Shown piece after piece: positions 1 to 7,176 of a stretch of DNA of 13,312 nt. The notes beneath the pieces are model-generated. The model saw nothing but the letters and a program-made list of their open reading frames with translations. It ran no database searches and was not told the DNA's origin. Location: contig NZAF01000015.1 of NCBI GenBank assembly GCA_002686115.1, positions 1 through 13,312 of the forward strand, given 5' to 3'. The position numbers and the translations under genes are program-made. Each line of letters begins with the position of its first letter. Within the stretch, counting starts at the first letter, position 1. This DNA comes from Halobacteriovorax sp. (lineage in GTDB: Bacteria > Bdellovibrionota > Bacteriovoracia > Bacteriovoracales > Bacteriovoracaceae).

Positions 1-34
1 TATCTTCATAAGACACCCTTGAGTACTTTTTCAT
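1..34 (-). CDS. 5' end of a leftward gene, possibly an IS30-type transposase (partial)
   Basis: Only 11 codons are inside the window, reading MKKYSRVSYED from the ATG at 34-32. A strong ribosome-binding site, AGGAG (46-42), lies 7 bases before the ATG, so this is very likely a real gene start. A short basic start followed by 'tyrosine, hydrophobic, Y-E-[DE]' resembles the opening of IS30-family transposases, which commonly begin with a Y-x-x-L-[TS]-x-E-[DE]-R pattern. Eleven residues cannot prove this. The palindromic DNA just upstream would suit the end of an insertion sequence, but no terminal repeat or target duplication can be defined because the other end lies outside the window. Confidence 0.55.
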   Translation of the reverse strand, partial: MKKYSRVSYED

Positions 35-69
35 GGTACAACTCCTATTTAGATTTTTTGGCGATTATT

Positions 70-98
70 TATTTAGAACAAGGGTGTTCTTTTTTCAA
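70..98 (-). promoter_or_regulatory. Candidate promoter of the left-edge gene with a palindrome in its spacer
   Basis: Reading leftward, TTGAAA (98-93, five of six matches to the -35 consensus) is followed after exactly 17 bases by TAAATA (75-70, three of six). The 17-base spacer is largely filled by the perfect dyad AGAACA-CCCT-TGTTCT, whose position between the two hexamers would suit a repressor operator. Transcription would start near 63 and leave a short leader containing AGGAG. The -10 match is weak, so this is a candidate only. Confidence 0.35.
75..95 (+). terminator. Rho-independent terminator-like hairpin on the + strand
   Basis: A perfect 6-bp stem AGAACA (75-80) / TGTTCT (85-90) with a 4-base AGGG loop is followed by an unbroken run of T (90-95), the form of an intrinsic terminator for rightward transcription. 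The stem is short and AT-leaning. An outer pair GCGATT (61-66) / AATCGC (97-102) nests around it almost concentrically. No rightward gene precedes it in the window, so it may instead block read-in transcription, or be an operator for the leftward gene. Confidence 0.4.
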
Positions 99-110
99 TC
101 GCGGAGTTGC

Positions 111-217
111 ACTAGAAGTTGGAATCTGGCCACTAGACTTTTCCAGTAAACAGCGCATTAATTAACGCAGTGATTACTGAAAAAGTCTAGTGGCACCAAT
201 TAGGGGGCACTTCTAGT
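111..217. repeat. Long imperfect inverted repeat (about 107 bp) overlapping a stop codon
   Basis: The inner arms, 129-149 and 174-194, pair at 20 of 21 positions (single mismatch 143/180) around a 24-base centre that holds TTAATTAA flanked by GCG and CGC. The outer arms, 111-119 and 209-217, pair perfectly (ACTAGAAGT / ACTTCTAGT). Between inner and outer stems lie unequal unpaired stretches of 9 and 14 bases. CACTAGA also occurs twice in direct orientation on the left side (110-116, 131-137). The TAG stop of the response regulator (215-213) lies inside the right outer arm. No T-run follows on either strand, so it does not look like a simple terminator. A small mobile or palindromic repeat element is the likeliest reading. 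Confidence 0.75.
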
Positions 218-1397
218 TTTTATTTATGATGTTTTCGATAAATGATCGGCATGAGTCATAGTCTGGGTTTGATAGTGTAAAGTCTATGATTGAGGGGGAT
301 TTATTGTTCTTATCTAAAAGATGAATGCTTGCGAGGTGACAAAAGTTAAAAACTTTTTGTTCTACGGAGCATTTTTTAAAGTCTATATTTCCAATAAGGT
401 GGTGCTTAGTAATTAATTCTCTTACTTTAAAATCTTTAATCTCACTAAAGTTGAGTTCTTTTATTTGGTGATGAAATTTTTCTTTATATATCTCGTCTTC
501 ATTCAGTTTAGTATTATGAATAATATAAGCATGTAAGAAAGACTGACATAGTTTTTTATTATCTAAACGTAGCCTCGATAGTAAAAGCATAGATAGATGA
601 CTCGCCATTAGACTATGAGCAATGACAAAGTTTCCCTGTTTAGAAAATCGATTTATGAGATCTTTAAAATCATCTTTAAAATTATTATAAACATCCATAA
701 GAAGCATGGTTGCATTTTCAAATTCTTTATTTCCAAACTCTGCTAATTCATAGCTTGTCGTTAACACCTCTAAGAAATCTCCGACCTCGACATCTTCTTT
801 ATTGCCCTTTACAACACTTTCACTAATATTTTTTAGCTCATTACTCTTTACATAGAAAGTCTTCACCTTCCCCATTTTTAAATGCTTTAATACAAAGTCT
901 ATATTTAACCTATCCTCTGAACATATAAGTAAGAAAGTATCGTTAACTTTTATATAAATTTCTTTAAAGACTTTAATATATCTAAGAATGATAGTTGGAG
1001 ATATTGGATAATATTTTTCTTCAAAAATAATAAACCCGTCAGTTATCTTATTTATACAATCTGTAATCTCATCAAAGTCAGCTGGTTTTTCAAAATAAAA
1101 GGTTTTAAAACTTTCAGACTCGTTAATATGCTTGAGATTATAATCAAGTGATGAACTATGAAATATAAATGGCTTTTTATATTTCTCATTAACTTTATAA
1201 AGATAACCACCATCGCCGTCTGGCATTTCATAGTCACTAAGGATTATATCTATCTTATCTCCAGACTCCTTTAAAATAGACTCAGCCTCTTTTCCTGAAT
1301 TGGCCATAATTGTTTCTATCTCTGGGTGATCAGAATAAATACAGTCGACGAGCTCTAAAATATCTTGATTATCATCAACAACTAATAGTTTAATCAT
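213..1397 (-). CDS. Response regulator: receiver domain plus degenerate HD-type output domain
   Basis: Residues 1-118 form a complete receiver domain: acidic pair D8/D9, phospho-acceptor D55 in SDYEMPD, switch serine at 81-82 (HSSS) and the conserved K104 followed by P105. Residues about 131-190 resemble the small N-terminal module found ahead of many HD-GYP domains (a 'FLLI..., L..., K..., FYVK' pattern). Residues about 250-390 are helical and HD-like: a histidine at 261 (AHSLMASH) and H294-N295 where an HD pair would be expected. Aspartate is missing and there is no GYP, so cyclic-di-GMP hydrolysis is unlikely and a protein-interaction role more so. No sensor kinase is adjacent. The start is fixed by the receiver's first strand, although no Shine-Dalgarno sequence precedes it. 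Confidence 0.85.
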   Translation of the reverse strand: MIKLLVVDDNQDILELVDCIYSDHPEIETIMANSGKEAESILKESGDKIDIILSDYEMPDGDGGYLYKVNEKYKKPFIFHSSSLDYNLKHINESESFKTFYFEKPADFDEITDCINKITDGFIIFEEKYYPISPTIILRYIKVFKEIYIKVNDTFLLICSEDRLNIDFVLKHLKMGKVKTFYVKSNELKNISESVVKGNKEDVEVGDFLEVLTTSYELAEFGNKEFENATMLLMDVYNNFKDDFKDLINRFSKQGNFVIAHSLMASHLSMLLLSRLRLDNKKLCQSFLHAYIIHNTKLNEDEIYKEKFHHQIKELNFSEIKDFKVRELITKHHLIGNIDFKKCSVEQKVFNFCHLASIHLLDKNNKSPSIIDFTLSNPDYDSCRSFIENIINKN

Positions 1398-1403
1398 TAT
1401 AAA

Positions 1404-1412
1404 AATATAGCA
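1404..1412 (-). promoter_or_regulatory. Extended -10 element predicting a leaderless response-regulator mRNA
   Basis: Leftward reading gives TGC-TATATT (1412-1404), an extended -10 with five of six consensus bases. Its end lies 6 bases before the ATG, so transcription would begin at or next to the A of the start codon. This agrees with the lack of any Shine-Dalgarno sequence. No good -35 lies at 17 bp, which extended -10 promoters tolerate. The element is embedded in a 7-bp inverted repeat AAAAATA / TATTTTT (1401-1407, 1413-1419). Confidence 0.4.
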
Positions 1413-1525
1413 TATTTTTAAAAGTGATTAATAAAATCTTTTATCTATATAATTACGATGATATAAAATTTAAAAATTATAAAATTCTAAAGATAGCCGA
1501 CTTTTTTGATAAGACATCTGAAAAT

Positions 1526-1560
1526 TTGACGACTATTTCGACTACTATAACGATAAAGGA
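1526..1560 (+). promoter_or_regulatory. Possible -35 element and ribosome-binding site of the deaminase gene
   Basis: TTGACG (1526-1531) is a good -35 match, but the downstream TATAAC (1546-1551) is only 14 bases away, so the promoter is not well formed. AAAGGA (1555-1560), 6 bases before the ATG at 1567, is a convincing ribosome-binding site and supports that start. Confidence 0.3.
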
Positions 1561-1566
1561 AAACAT

Positions 1567-2559
1567 ATGATTGAATTCATTAAATCACTACCAAAAGCAG
1601 AATTACACCTTCATATTGAAGGCTCACTTGAGCCGGAACTCATGTTTGAACTTGCAAAAAGAAATAATGTTGAAATCCCATTTTCTAGTGTTGAGGAAGT
1701 AAAAAAGGCTTATAACTTTCATAACCTTCAATCGTTTCTTGATATATATTTTCAAGGTGCCAATGTACTAATTCATGAGCAAGATTTTTATGATCTAACG
1801 ATGGCCTATCTCTTAAAGTGTAAAGAAGATAACGTTGTACATACTGAGATTTTCTTTGATCCACAGACTCACACAGATAGAGGCATTTCATTTGATACTG
1901 TTATTAATGGAATTCATCGTGCACTTAAAGATGGAGAGAAGGATCTTGGAATTTCATCTAAAATTATTATGTGCTTTTTAAGACATCTAAGTGAAGAAGA
2001 AGCATTTAAAACACTTGAAATGAGCTTAGCTCATAAAGATAAAATAATTGGTGTTGGACTAGATTCATCTGAGGTTGGACACCCTCCAAGTAAATTTGAG
2101 AGAGTCTTTAAAAAAGCACTTGAAGAAGGTTTCTTAACAGTAGCTCATGCTGGTGAAGAAGGACCTGCAGAGTATATATGGGAAGCACTTGATCTTTTAG
2201 GCGTGACAAGAGTTGACCATGGTGTGCGTTCTTTAGAGGATGAGAAACTTGTAAAAAGATTAAAAGAAGAACAGATTCCACTTACTGTCTGCCCTCTTTC
2301 AAATATCAAACTATGTGTTTTTGATAAACTCTCAGACCATAATCTAAAAAGTCTTCTCGACAATGGTCTGATGGCAATGATTAACTCCGATGATCCTTCT
2401 TACTTTGGAGGATATCTTGGTGAGAACTTTATTCAGTGTCAAAAGGAATTGGACCTTGGAAAAGATGACTTAAAAAAGCTTGCTATTAATTCTTTTAAAA
2501 GTTCATTTTTAGAGGAAGCTGAAAAAGATAAGTGGATTAATAAAATTAACAATCTTTAA
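1567..2559 (+). CDS. add: Adenine deaminase (adenosine deaminase superfamily, yeast Aah1-like)
   Basis: A zinc-dependent purine deaminase of the amidohydrolase fold; it releases ammonia from adenine (giving hypoxanthine) or adenosine (giving inosine) in purine salvage. The full family signature is present: HLH at 14-16, AHAGEEG with metal H194 and catalytic E197, VDHG with H218, and NSDDP with metal D275. The stretches around residues 55-75 (QSFLDIYFQGANVLI), 93-107 (TEIFFDPQTHTDRGI), 242-249 (CPLSNIKL) and 277-283 (PSYFGGY) closely match, from memory, fungal adenine deaminase Aah1 and its bacterial relatives rather than classical adenosine deaminase. I therefore favour adenine as substrate. 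The 330-residue length is normal and no truncation is seen. The gene stands alone, divergent from the response regulator and convergent with the exported protein. Confidence 0.9.
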   Translation: MIEFIKSLPKAELHLHIEGSLEPELMFELAKRNNVEIPFSSVEEVKKAYNFHNLQSFLDIYFQGANVLIHEQDFYDLTMAYLLKCKEDNVVHTEIFFDPQTHTDRGISFDTVINGIHRALKDGEKDLGISSKIIMCFLRHLSEEEAFKTLEMSLAHKDKIIGVGLDSSEVGHPPSKFERVFKKALEEGFLTVAHAGEEGPAEYIWEALDLLGVTRVDHGVRSLEDEKLVKRLKEEQIPLTVCPLSNIKLCVFDKLSDHNLKSLLDNGLMAMINSDDPSYFGGYLGENFIQCQKELDLGKDDLKKLAINSFKSSFLEEAEKDKWINKINNL

Positions 2560-2564
2560 AAATC

Positions 2565-3437
2565 TTATTTCTTAAACTTTAACTTAAAGCCTCGACGTTT
2601 TTTACTATATTTAATGTTATGAGGCTTTAATTTCTTTTTGAGCTTTTTTAAACTTAGGTCTGACATAATATTTGAAAAATGCTCTGTACATCCATACTTG
2701 GTATTAACTAAAGTTGAAAATGTTGAATTAGACTTTAAAGCACCAAACCCAAGACTTCGAGAAGTTATGACTGTCGGTAAATAATCTATCTTTTGACTTA
2801 CATCAATATCTAGATCTCTTACCCTCTCTTCAAATACCTGCTCTAATTTTTGAGGCAAGAAGTTAAGATATCCAAAACTAGATCTTCCTTCATTATAACT
2901 TGAAAGAGAACCACTCGCAGCATTATTCATCGTGTTCAGGTAAAAAGATGAACTTGTTGAAAATGTGAGATCATTCATTTCAATAATATCACCTATGGTT
3001 CCAGAATAACCTTCAACAGCAACAACTGTCTCATCAACGCATGTAAAACTCGCCATATTAATCTCATAGGCACCATTATCTAATTTATCTAAATCAATAA
3101 AAGTCTTAACTTCTCCATCAACATTTTTAAAGCTTGCCTGAGGTGTATAGACCATAATTTCTCCAGTAAACTTACCTCTTCTTCTTTCTGCCACAAGCTC
3201 AAGACCAGACCTTTGCTCAAAGCACGCCATCTTACCTTCATAGCGAAATGGGATATTAACATTAGTGTACATCTCATCAATGAGGTCATAATCTACATTT
3301 TTTTCACTTAACTTGAAGCTTCCCGTTGTAGAAGAAGATGACATAACCATAATCATCCGTGGATTACAGGCGTAAGTTTTAATGGTCATAAGGGTAATAA
3401 TTGCAAGAATTGTATATTTTTTCATAGTAATTAACAT
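2565..3437 (-). CDS. Exported protein of unknown function with a lysine-rich tail
   Basis: I do not recognise the family. The start MKKYTILAIITLMTIKTYA is a clear Sec signal peptide if translation begins at the second ATG (3425); the ATG at 3437 adds only four residues, and neither has a good ribosome-binding site. Cleavage is predicted after the alanine at residue 23 in the 290-residue numbering. A cysteine follows directly, but T-Y-A-C is a poor lipobox, so a soluble periplasmic or secreted protein is likelier. The mature part has four cysteines (24, 72, 133, 250), enough for two disulfides, and is rich in Ser/Thr from about 160 to 190. The last 29 residues contain about 14 Lys/Arg, suggesting binding to an anionic partner such as LPS or nucleic acid. 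This is inference only. Its end lies 5 bp from the deaminase stop. Confidence 0.75.
   Translation of the reverse strand: MLITMKKYTILAIITLMTIKTYACNPRMIMVMSSSSTTGSFKLSEKNVDYDLIDEMYTNVNIPFRYEGKMACFEQRSGLELVAERRRGKFTGEIMVYTPQASFKNVDGEVKTFIDLDKLDNGAYEINMASFTCVDETVVAVEGYSGTIGDIIEMNDLTFSTSSSFYLNTMNNAASGSLSSYNEGRSSFGYLNFLPQKLEQVFEERVRDLDIDVSQKIDYLPTVITSRSLGFGALKSNSTFSTLVNTKYGCTEHFSNIMSDLSLKKLKKKLKPHNIKYSKKRRGFKLKFKK
2584..2639 (+). terminator. Possible terminator of the deaminase gene inside the convergent gene
   Basis: TTAAAGCCTC (2584-2593) and GAGGCTTTAA (2621-2630) form a perfect 10-bp inverted repeat with a 27-base loop, starting 24 bp past the deaminase stop and followed by TTTCTTTTT (2631-2639). 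This could end rightward transcription from inside the last codons of the leftward exported-protein gene. The long loop lowers confidence. Confidence 0.35.
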
Positions 3438-3548
3438 AACTCATTAATAGATTATCGATAAGACAGATGCGACTATCTACAGAACTGTCAAAACTTTAGA
3501 CACCCCTAGCATTTTTTCTCTATTTACGATTATCTCACTCAAAAGAGC

Positions 3549-3554
3549 TAAAAT
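3549..3554 (+). promoter_or_regulatory. -10 element predicting a leaderless aminotransferase-reductase mRNA
   Basis: TAAAAT (five of six matches to TATAAT) ends 6 bases before the ATG at 3561, placing the expected transcription start on the start codon. There is no Shine-Dalgarno sequence in the proper window; AGAG at 3543-3546 is too far upstream. No -35 lies at ideal spacing; TTTACG (3523-3528) is 20 bases upstream. Confidence 0.3.
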
Positions 3555-3560
3555 TAGTCC

Positions 3561-6272
3561 ATGCAATATAAAGAGTATTACTCAAAACACATTCGTCCTG
3601 ACCAGTCATGCCTTATCTCTTTGATGAATCTTGATAGAGACTTCATTAGCGGAAAGAGGAATTGGATATATGACTCTAAAGAGAATAAATACCTAGATCT
3701 CACTGGTTCATATGGAGCCAACACATTAGGACATGGAAATATTGTAAGAGACTTAGCGGCCAATTTCTTAAAAAAGAACTCTCTTTCTTTTCTTCAAGGT
3801 AATCGTGGCGCTACTGCAGCTAAATTAGCAGCGACCTTTAATAGGTTTCTCTCTGAAGAGACTAATCAAAAAGAATGGAATATTCAATTTTCTAACTCAG
3901 GAGCAGAGGCCGTTGAAATTGCTCTTAAGATGTCACATTTTTCATTTTACAAAAAGTTAGAAAGAAGAAAAGTAAAGTTACAAGAAGCTTATAATAAAGC
4001 CAGAAAAGAGCTTGAAAAAAATAAAGATCAAAAACTCATCGATATCTTAGGGCACATAAAAGAACATAATAATGCGATATTTGATTTGCCTTTAAAAATG
4101 ATTGCACTTGAGGGTGCTTTTCATGGAAAGACTGTTGAAACTCTTAAACTAACTTATAATCAAAAACTAAAGAACAATATCACACATGATAGTAGTGTCA
4201 TTAGAATTCATAGAGAAGATGAAGTTAAGTTAGTACGTCAAATTGAAGAAAGTAAGATGTCAATTCAAGTACCAATCTTTGAGGATGGTAGACTTAAAGT
4301 AAATGAAGAAAGCTACTACCCTATTTCAGCAATTATTGCTGAGCCTATCCTAGGAGAAGGCGGAGTCATAGAACTAAGCTCTAAATTCTTACATGCTCTT
4401 CGTGAACAAGCGACAAGAATAGACGCAATGTTTATTCTAGATGAGATCCAAAGTGGATGTTTTCGAACAGGAAAACTATGTTATTCACACTATCATGGAA
4501 TTACTGCTGATATATATACATTTTCAAAGGGACTCAGTGCTGGCTTTTCAAAGTGTGGTATTACGGCCATTCAAATGAAGAAATTCCCAAAAGGTTTTGA
4601 TCTCATACAATCATCAACTTTTGCTGAAGATGAACTATCTTCATATGTCGCAAACAAGACACTCAAGCTTGCGAAAAGTCATTTTGAAAATAATATTGAT
4701 AATATCTCCTACTTAAACAGTGAACTTAGAAAATTACAACATATTTACCCCTCTTACATCAAAGAAGTTAGAGGTAAGGGTTTAATGTTGGCCATAGACT
4801 TTGCTAAAGACCTAGGCATTAGAAATTATGAATTTAAGTATTTCTTTGATGCAGATATGTTTGGCTATCTATTATCTAGCGCTCTTTTAAATAATGAGAG
4901 CATAAGAATAGCCCCTACACTTTCTAATCAAAATTCTTTACGTGTGCAACCAAGTATCAACATTCAAAAAGATGAAGTAGATTATCTTATCAAAGGGATA
5001 ACAAATCTATTAAATGCAATTAAAAGTAACGACTCATCATACTTCTTCTCACACATGTTTGAAGAAGAAATAGGTCCATTTAATAATCTAACAGAAGAAG
5101 TAAAAGAGGCTATTACAAAAGATATGACTCAAACAACTTTTTTCTTAAACCACCCTATTGAGACGACTGATGTGAAAAAAATCGTTACAGCATTTAAGTA
5201 TATATCAGATGAGAAGTTGGAAGCTCTCATGCATGCTACCTTTCATTTACAAAAATTCACACCATACTATGCAACAGATATCATTGGGGACAATGGAAAT
5301 AAGACGAGAATAGTAATGCTCTCCATTCCGGTCACGTCTAAAGTTCTCTATGAAAAATTTAGAAGTAAAGAACTTTCAACAGTTGTTGATAAGGTTCAAA
5401 AGGCCATCGGCTTTGCAAAAGAACATGATGGTTCAACAGTTGGACTAGGTCAATTCACATCAATTATTACAAAGAATGGAATGTTCTTAAATAATATGGG
5501 ACTTAATCTCACGACAGGAAATAGCTATACAGCAAAACTTGCATATGATGCAGGGGAAATCCAAGACTACTTAAGAATAAATAACTCAAAACCTACGATT
5601 GGCTTTGTCGGTTTCGGGGGAAATATCATTACAACAATGGTTTCTTTGGCCATTAAAGATGCAAAGAAAACTATTCTCTTTCATAGAGGAAAAGAAAATC
5701 TTAATAACAAGGTTCTTGCTTGTCTTCATGAGCTTGTGCACTATATCAGTGGAATGAATTGTGAAAATTCGAGGAATCTTAGAGAAGCACTTAAACGGCC
5801 CTATGAAACGATTGAAACTCTTTTATACAACATTAAAGACTATCTAGTGATTAGTAATAGTCTAGAGCTTTTAGAAGAATGTGACGTGATTTATACAGGT
5901 ACAAACTCAACTTCAGGCTTATTCTCTATTGATAATCTTAAAAATGGTGCAAAAATAGTGGATCTCGCAGTCCCTGGTGACTTCTTTGGTCCAACAGAAA
6001 AAGATGGTAAAATTGTTAGAGTCACTAAAGGTGGAATTGCATCATTTCCAAAGTCATATAATAAAGACGTAAGAATAAATATTCCGTCATTTCCATTACA
6101 GACCAATCAGTCTTTTGCCTGTATGGCAGAAACCTTCTCTATGGGACTTTCAAAGATTAAAGATAATGTACATATTGGACCAATCTCCATCAATGATATT
6201 GAAAAGATTAATATCATGGCAAATAGTGCGGGATTTAAAATATCTGGTGATAAAAATATTAATTCAATGTAA
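3561..6272 (+). CDS. Bifunctional class III aminotransferase / acyl-ACP (thioester) reductase fusion
   Basis: Residues about 25-485 are a class III PLP aminotransferase: NSGAEAVE (112-119), GAFHGKT (185-191), LDEIQSG with PLP-binding D294, Schiff-base lysine K323 in TFSKG, and phosphate-binding T353. A charged helical insert (about 130-175) precedes the HGKT strand. Residues about 505-903 match cyanobacterial long-chain acyl-ACP reductase (AAR): GLGQFTSI (628-635), LTTGNSYTA (650-658), nucleotide-binding VGFGGNI (683-689) and FACMAE with C854, which aligns with the acyl-accepting cysteine of Synechococcus AAR (C294). The likely reaction is reduction of an acyl thioester to an aldehyde, then transamination to a primary long-chain amine. 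PigE of prodigiosin synthesis pairs equivalent domains but, from memory, in the opposite order. The stop is followed after 10 bp by the UbiA gene, so the two are probably co-transcribed. The exact acyl substrate is unknown. Confidence 0.88.
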   Translation: MQYKEYYSKHIRPDQSCLISLMNLDRDFISGKRNWIYDSKENKYLDLTGSYGANTLGHGNIVRDLAANFLKKNSLSFLQGNRGATAAKLAATFNRFLSEETNQKEWNIQFSNSGAEAVEIALKMSHFSFYKKLERRKVKLQEAYNKARKELEKNKDQKLIDILGHIKEHNNAIFDLPLKMIALEGAFHGKTVETLKLTYNQKLKNNITHDSSVIRIHREDEVKLVRQIEESKMSIQVPIFEDGRLKVNEESYYPISAIIAEPILGEGGVIELSSKFLHALREQATRIDAMFILDEIQSGCFRTGKLCYSHYHGITADIYTFSKGLSAGFSKCGITAIQMKKFPKGFDLIQSSTFAEDELSSYVANKTLKLAKSHFENNIDNISYLNSELRKLQHIYPSYIKEVRGKGLMLAIDFAKDLGIRNYEFKYFFDADMFGYLLSSALLNNESIRIAPTLSNQNSLRVQPSINIQKDEVDYLIKGITNLLNAIKSNDSSYFFSHMFEEEIGPFNNLTEEVKEAITKDMTQTTFFLNHPIETTDVKKIVTAFKYISDEKLEALMHATFHLQKFTPYYATDIIGDNGNKTRIVMLSIPVTSKVLYEKFRSKELSTVVDKVQKAIGFAKEHDGSTVGLGQFTSIITKNGMFLNNMGLNLTTGNSYTAKLAYDAGEIQDYLRINNSKPTIGFVGFGGNIITTMVSLAIKDAKKTILFHRGKENLNNKVLACLHELVHYISGMNCENSRNLREALKRPYETIETLLYNIKDYLVISNSLELLEECDVIYTGTNSTSGLFSIDNLKNGAKIVDLAVPGDFFGPTEKDGKIVRVTKGGIASFPKSYNKDVRINIPSFPLQTNQSFACMAETFSMGLSKIKDNVHIGPISINDIEKINIMANSAGFKISGDKNINSM

Positions 6273-6282
6273 ATGAGGTTTT

Positions 6283-7173
6283 ATGCTTTCAAGAATAATG
6301 ATTTATTTAAAAGAAATGTATCCCCCAATTCATTTTTTTGGAACATATATTTATGTCTTTATCTGTGCAGCAGCGTTAGGCACTCATTTAGATAACTTCT
6401 CTTTTGTCTTTGATGTTAAGCTACATATTGCGGCATTTTCCGTATGTATGATGTCTTTGATGGTACGAATTATGGATGAATTTAAAGATTATGAGGATGA
6501 TCTTAAAAATTATCCTGATCGACCTCTGCCAAGTGGACGCGTCTTAAAAAAAGACTTAAAGGTGTTACAAACATTTGTTATCTCAAGTTTTATGATTTTA
6601 AGTCTCTACAATAAAAGCGTCTTTATAGCTGCATGCATATGCCTCATATATGGCATCTTAATGTACAAATGGTTCTTTATGGAAGAAAAGATGAGAAAAA
6701 GTCTTCCCTTAGCATTTGCTTCACATAACCCTGTAGTGCTCTTTTACTTTGGTTATATTTGTACTGTTCTCTTTGAGCAAGGTTATCTGATTGATATGAA
6801 AACGACTCTCATTGGTATCCCTCTGGCTTTAACAATGACCAACTGGGAAATTTCTAGGAAACTTAGAGCTCCAAAAGATGAAACAGAATATACAACATAT
6901 ACAAAAATCTGGGGTCTTAAAAATGCCACCTTGGCCTCTTGCTTTGTACAAACTCTCATCATGATTGGGGTCACTATATTTTTAGTTCAAGAGAAAGTCT
7001 CGGCCTATGTCTTGGCGGTATACATTCCCTTAGCACTTTTTATTATGTCTAAGTATTTTCATTTTATGAAAACACATGAACATAAGAAGCATTTTAAACT
7101 CTACGCTGAAGACACAGCGTTAATTACACAGCTTAGTGTCTTAGCTGGTGCTGTTCTTAGAATTGTTTGGTAA
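6283..7173 (+). CDS. UbiA-family membrane prenyltransferase
   Basis: An integral membrane enzyme of the family that transfers a prenyl chain from a diphosphate donor to an acceptor. The 296 residues form about eight hydrophobic segments. The Mg-diphosphate site is the acidic stretch R62-x-x-D65-E-x-K-D69-x-x-x-D73, followed by the PDRPLPSGRV element (78-87), a pattern of one UbiA subgroup. The second polar region is NWEISRKLRAPKDE (187-200). The acceptor cannot be read from the sequence: quinone precursors, hemes, sugars and glyceryl lipids are all used in this family. The context, a CarS homologue and a phosphatidylserine decarboxylase convergent with it, favours a lipid acceptor. GAGG (6275-6278), 4 bases before the ATG, is the ribosome-binding site, and the gene starts 10 bp after the fusion gene's stop. 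Confidence 0.85.
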   Translation: MLSRIMIYLKEMYPPIHFFGTYIYVFICAAALGTHLDNFSFVFDVKLHIAAFSVCMMSLMVRIMDEFKDYEDDLKNYPDRPLPSGRVLKKDLKVLQTFVISSFMILSLYNKSVFIAACICLIYGILMYKWFFMEEKMRKSLPLAFASHNPVVLFYFGYICTVLFEQGYLIDMKTTLIGIPLALTMTNWEISRKLRAPKDETEYTTYTKIWGLKNATLASCFVQTLIMIGVTIFLVQEKVSAYVLAVYIPLALFIMSKYFHFMKTHEHKKHFKLYAEDTALITQLSVLAGAVLRIVW

Positions 7174-7176
7174 GTA

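Noticed and set aside
75..90. LexA (SOS) box
   Set aside because: GAAC and GTTC are separated by 6 bases here, whereas the known Gram-positive box has 4, and the proteobacterial CTGT-N8-ACAG form is absent.
111..217. Integron attC recombination site
   Set aside because: The position after a stop codon and the hairpin shape are suggestive, but no GTTRRRY/RYYYAAC core pair is found at the ends, and the stem lengths (9 and 21 bp) and internal loop do not match attC geometry.
3441..3500. TTGACA-type promoter for the exported-protein gene on the minus strand
   Set aside because: TTGACA is present (rc of 3487-3492) but no -10 lies 16-18 bases downstream; the nearest AT-rich hexamers are more than 20 bases away.
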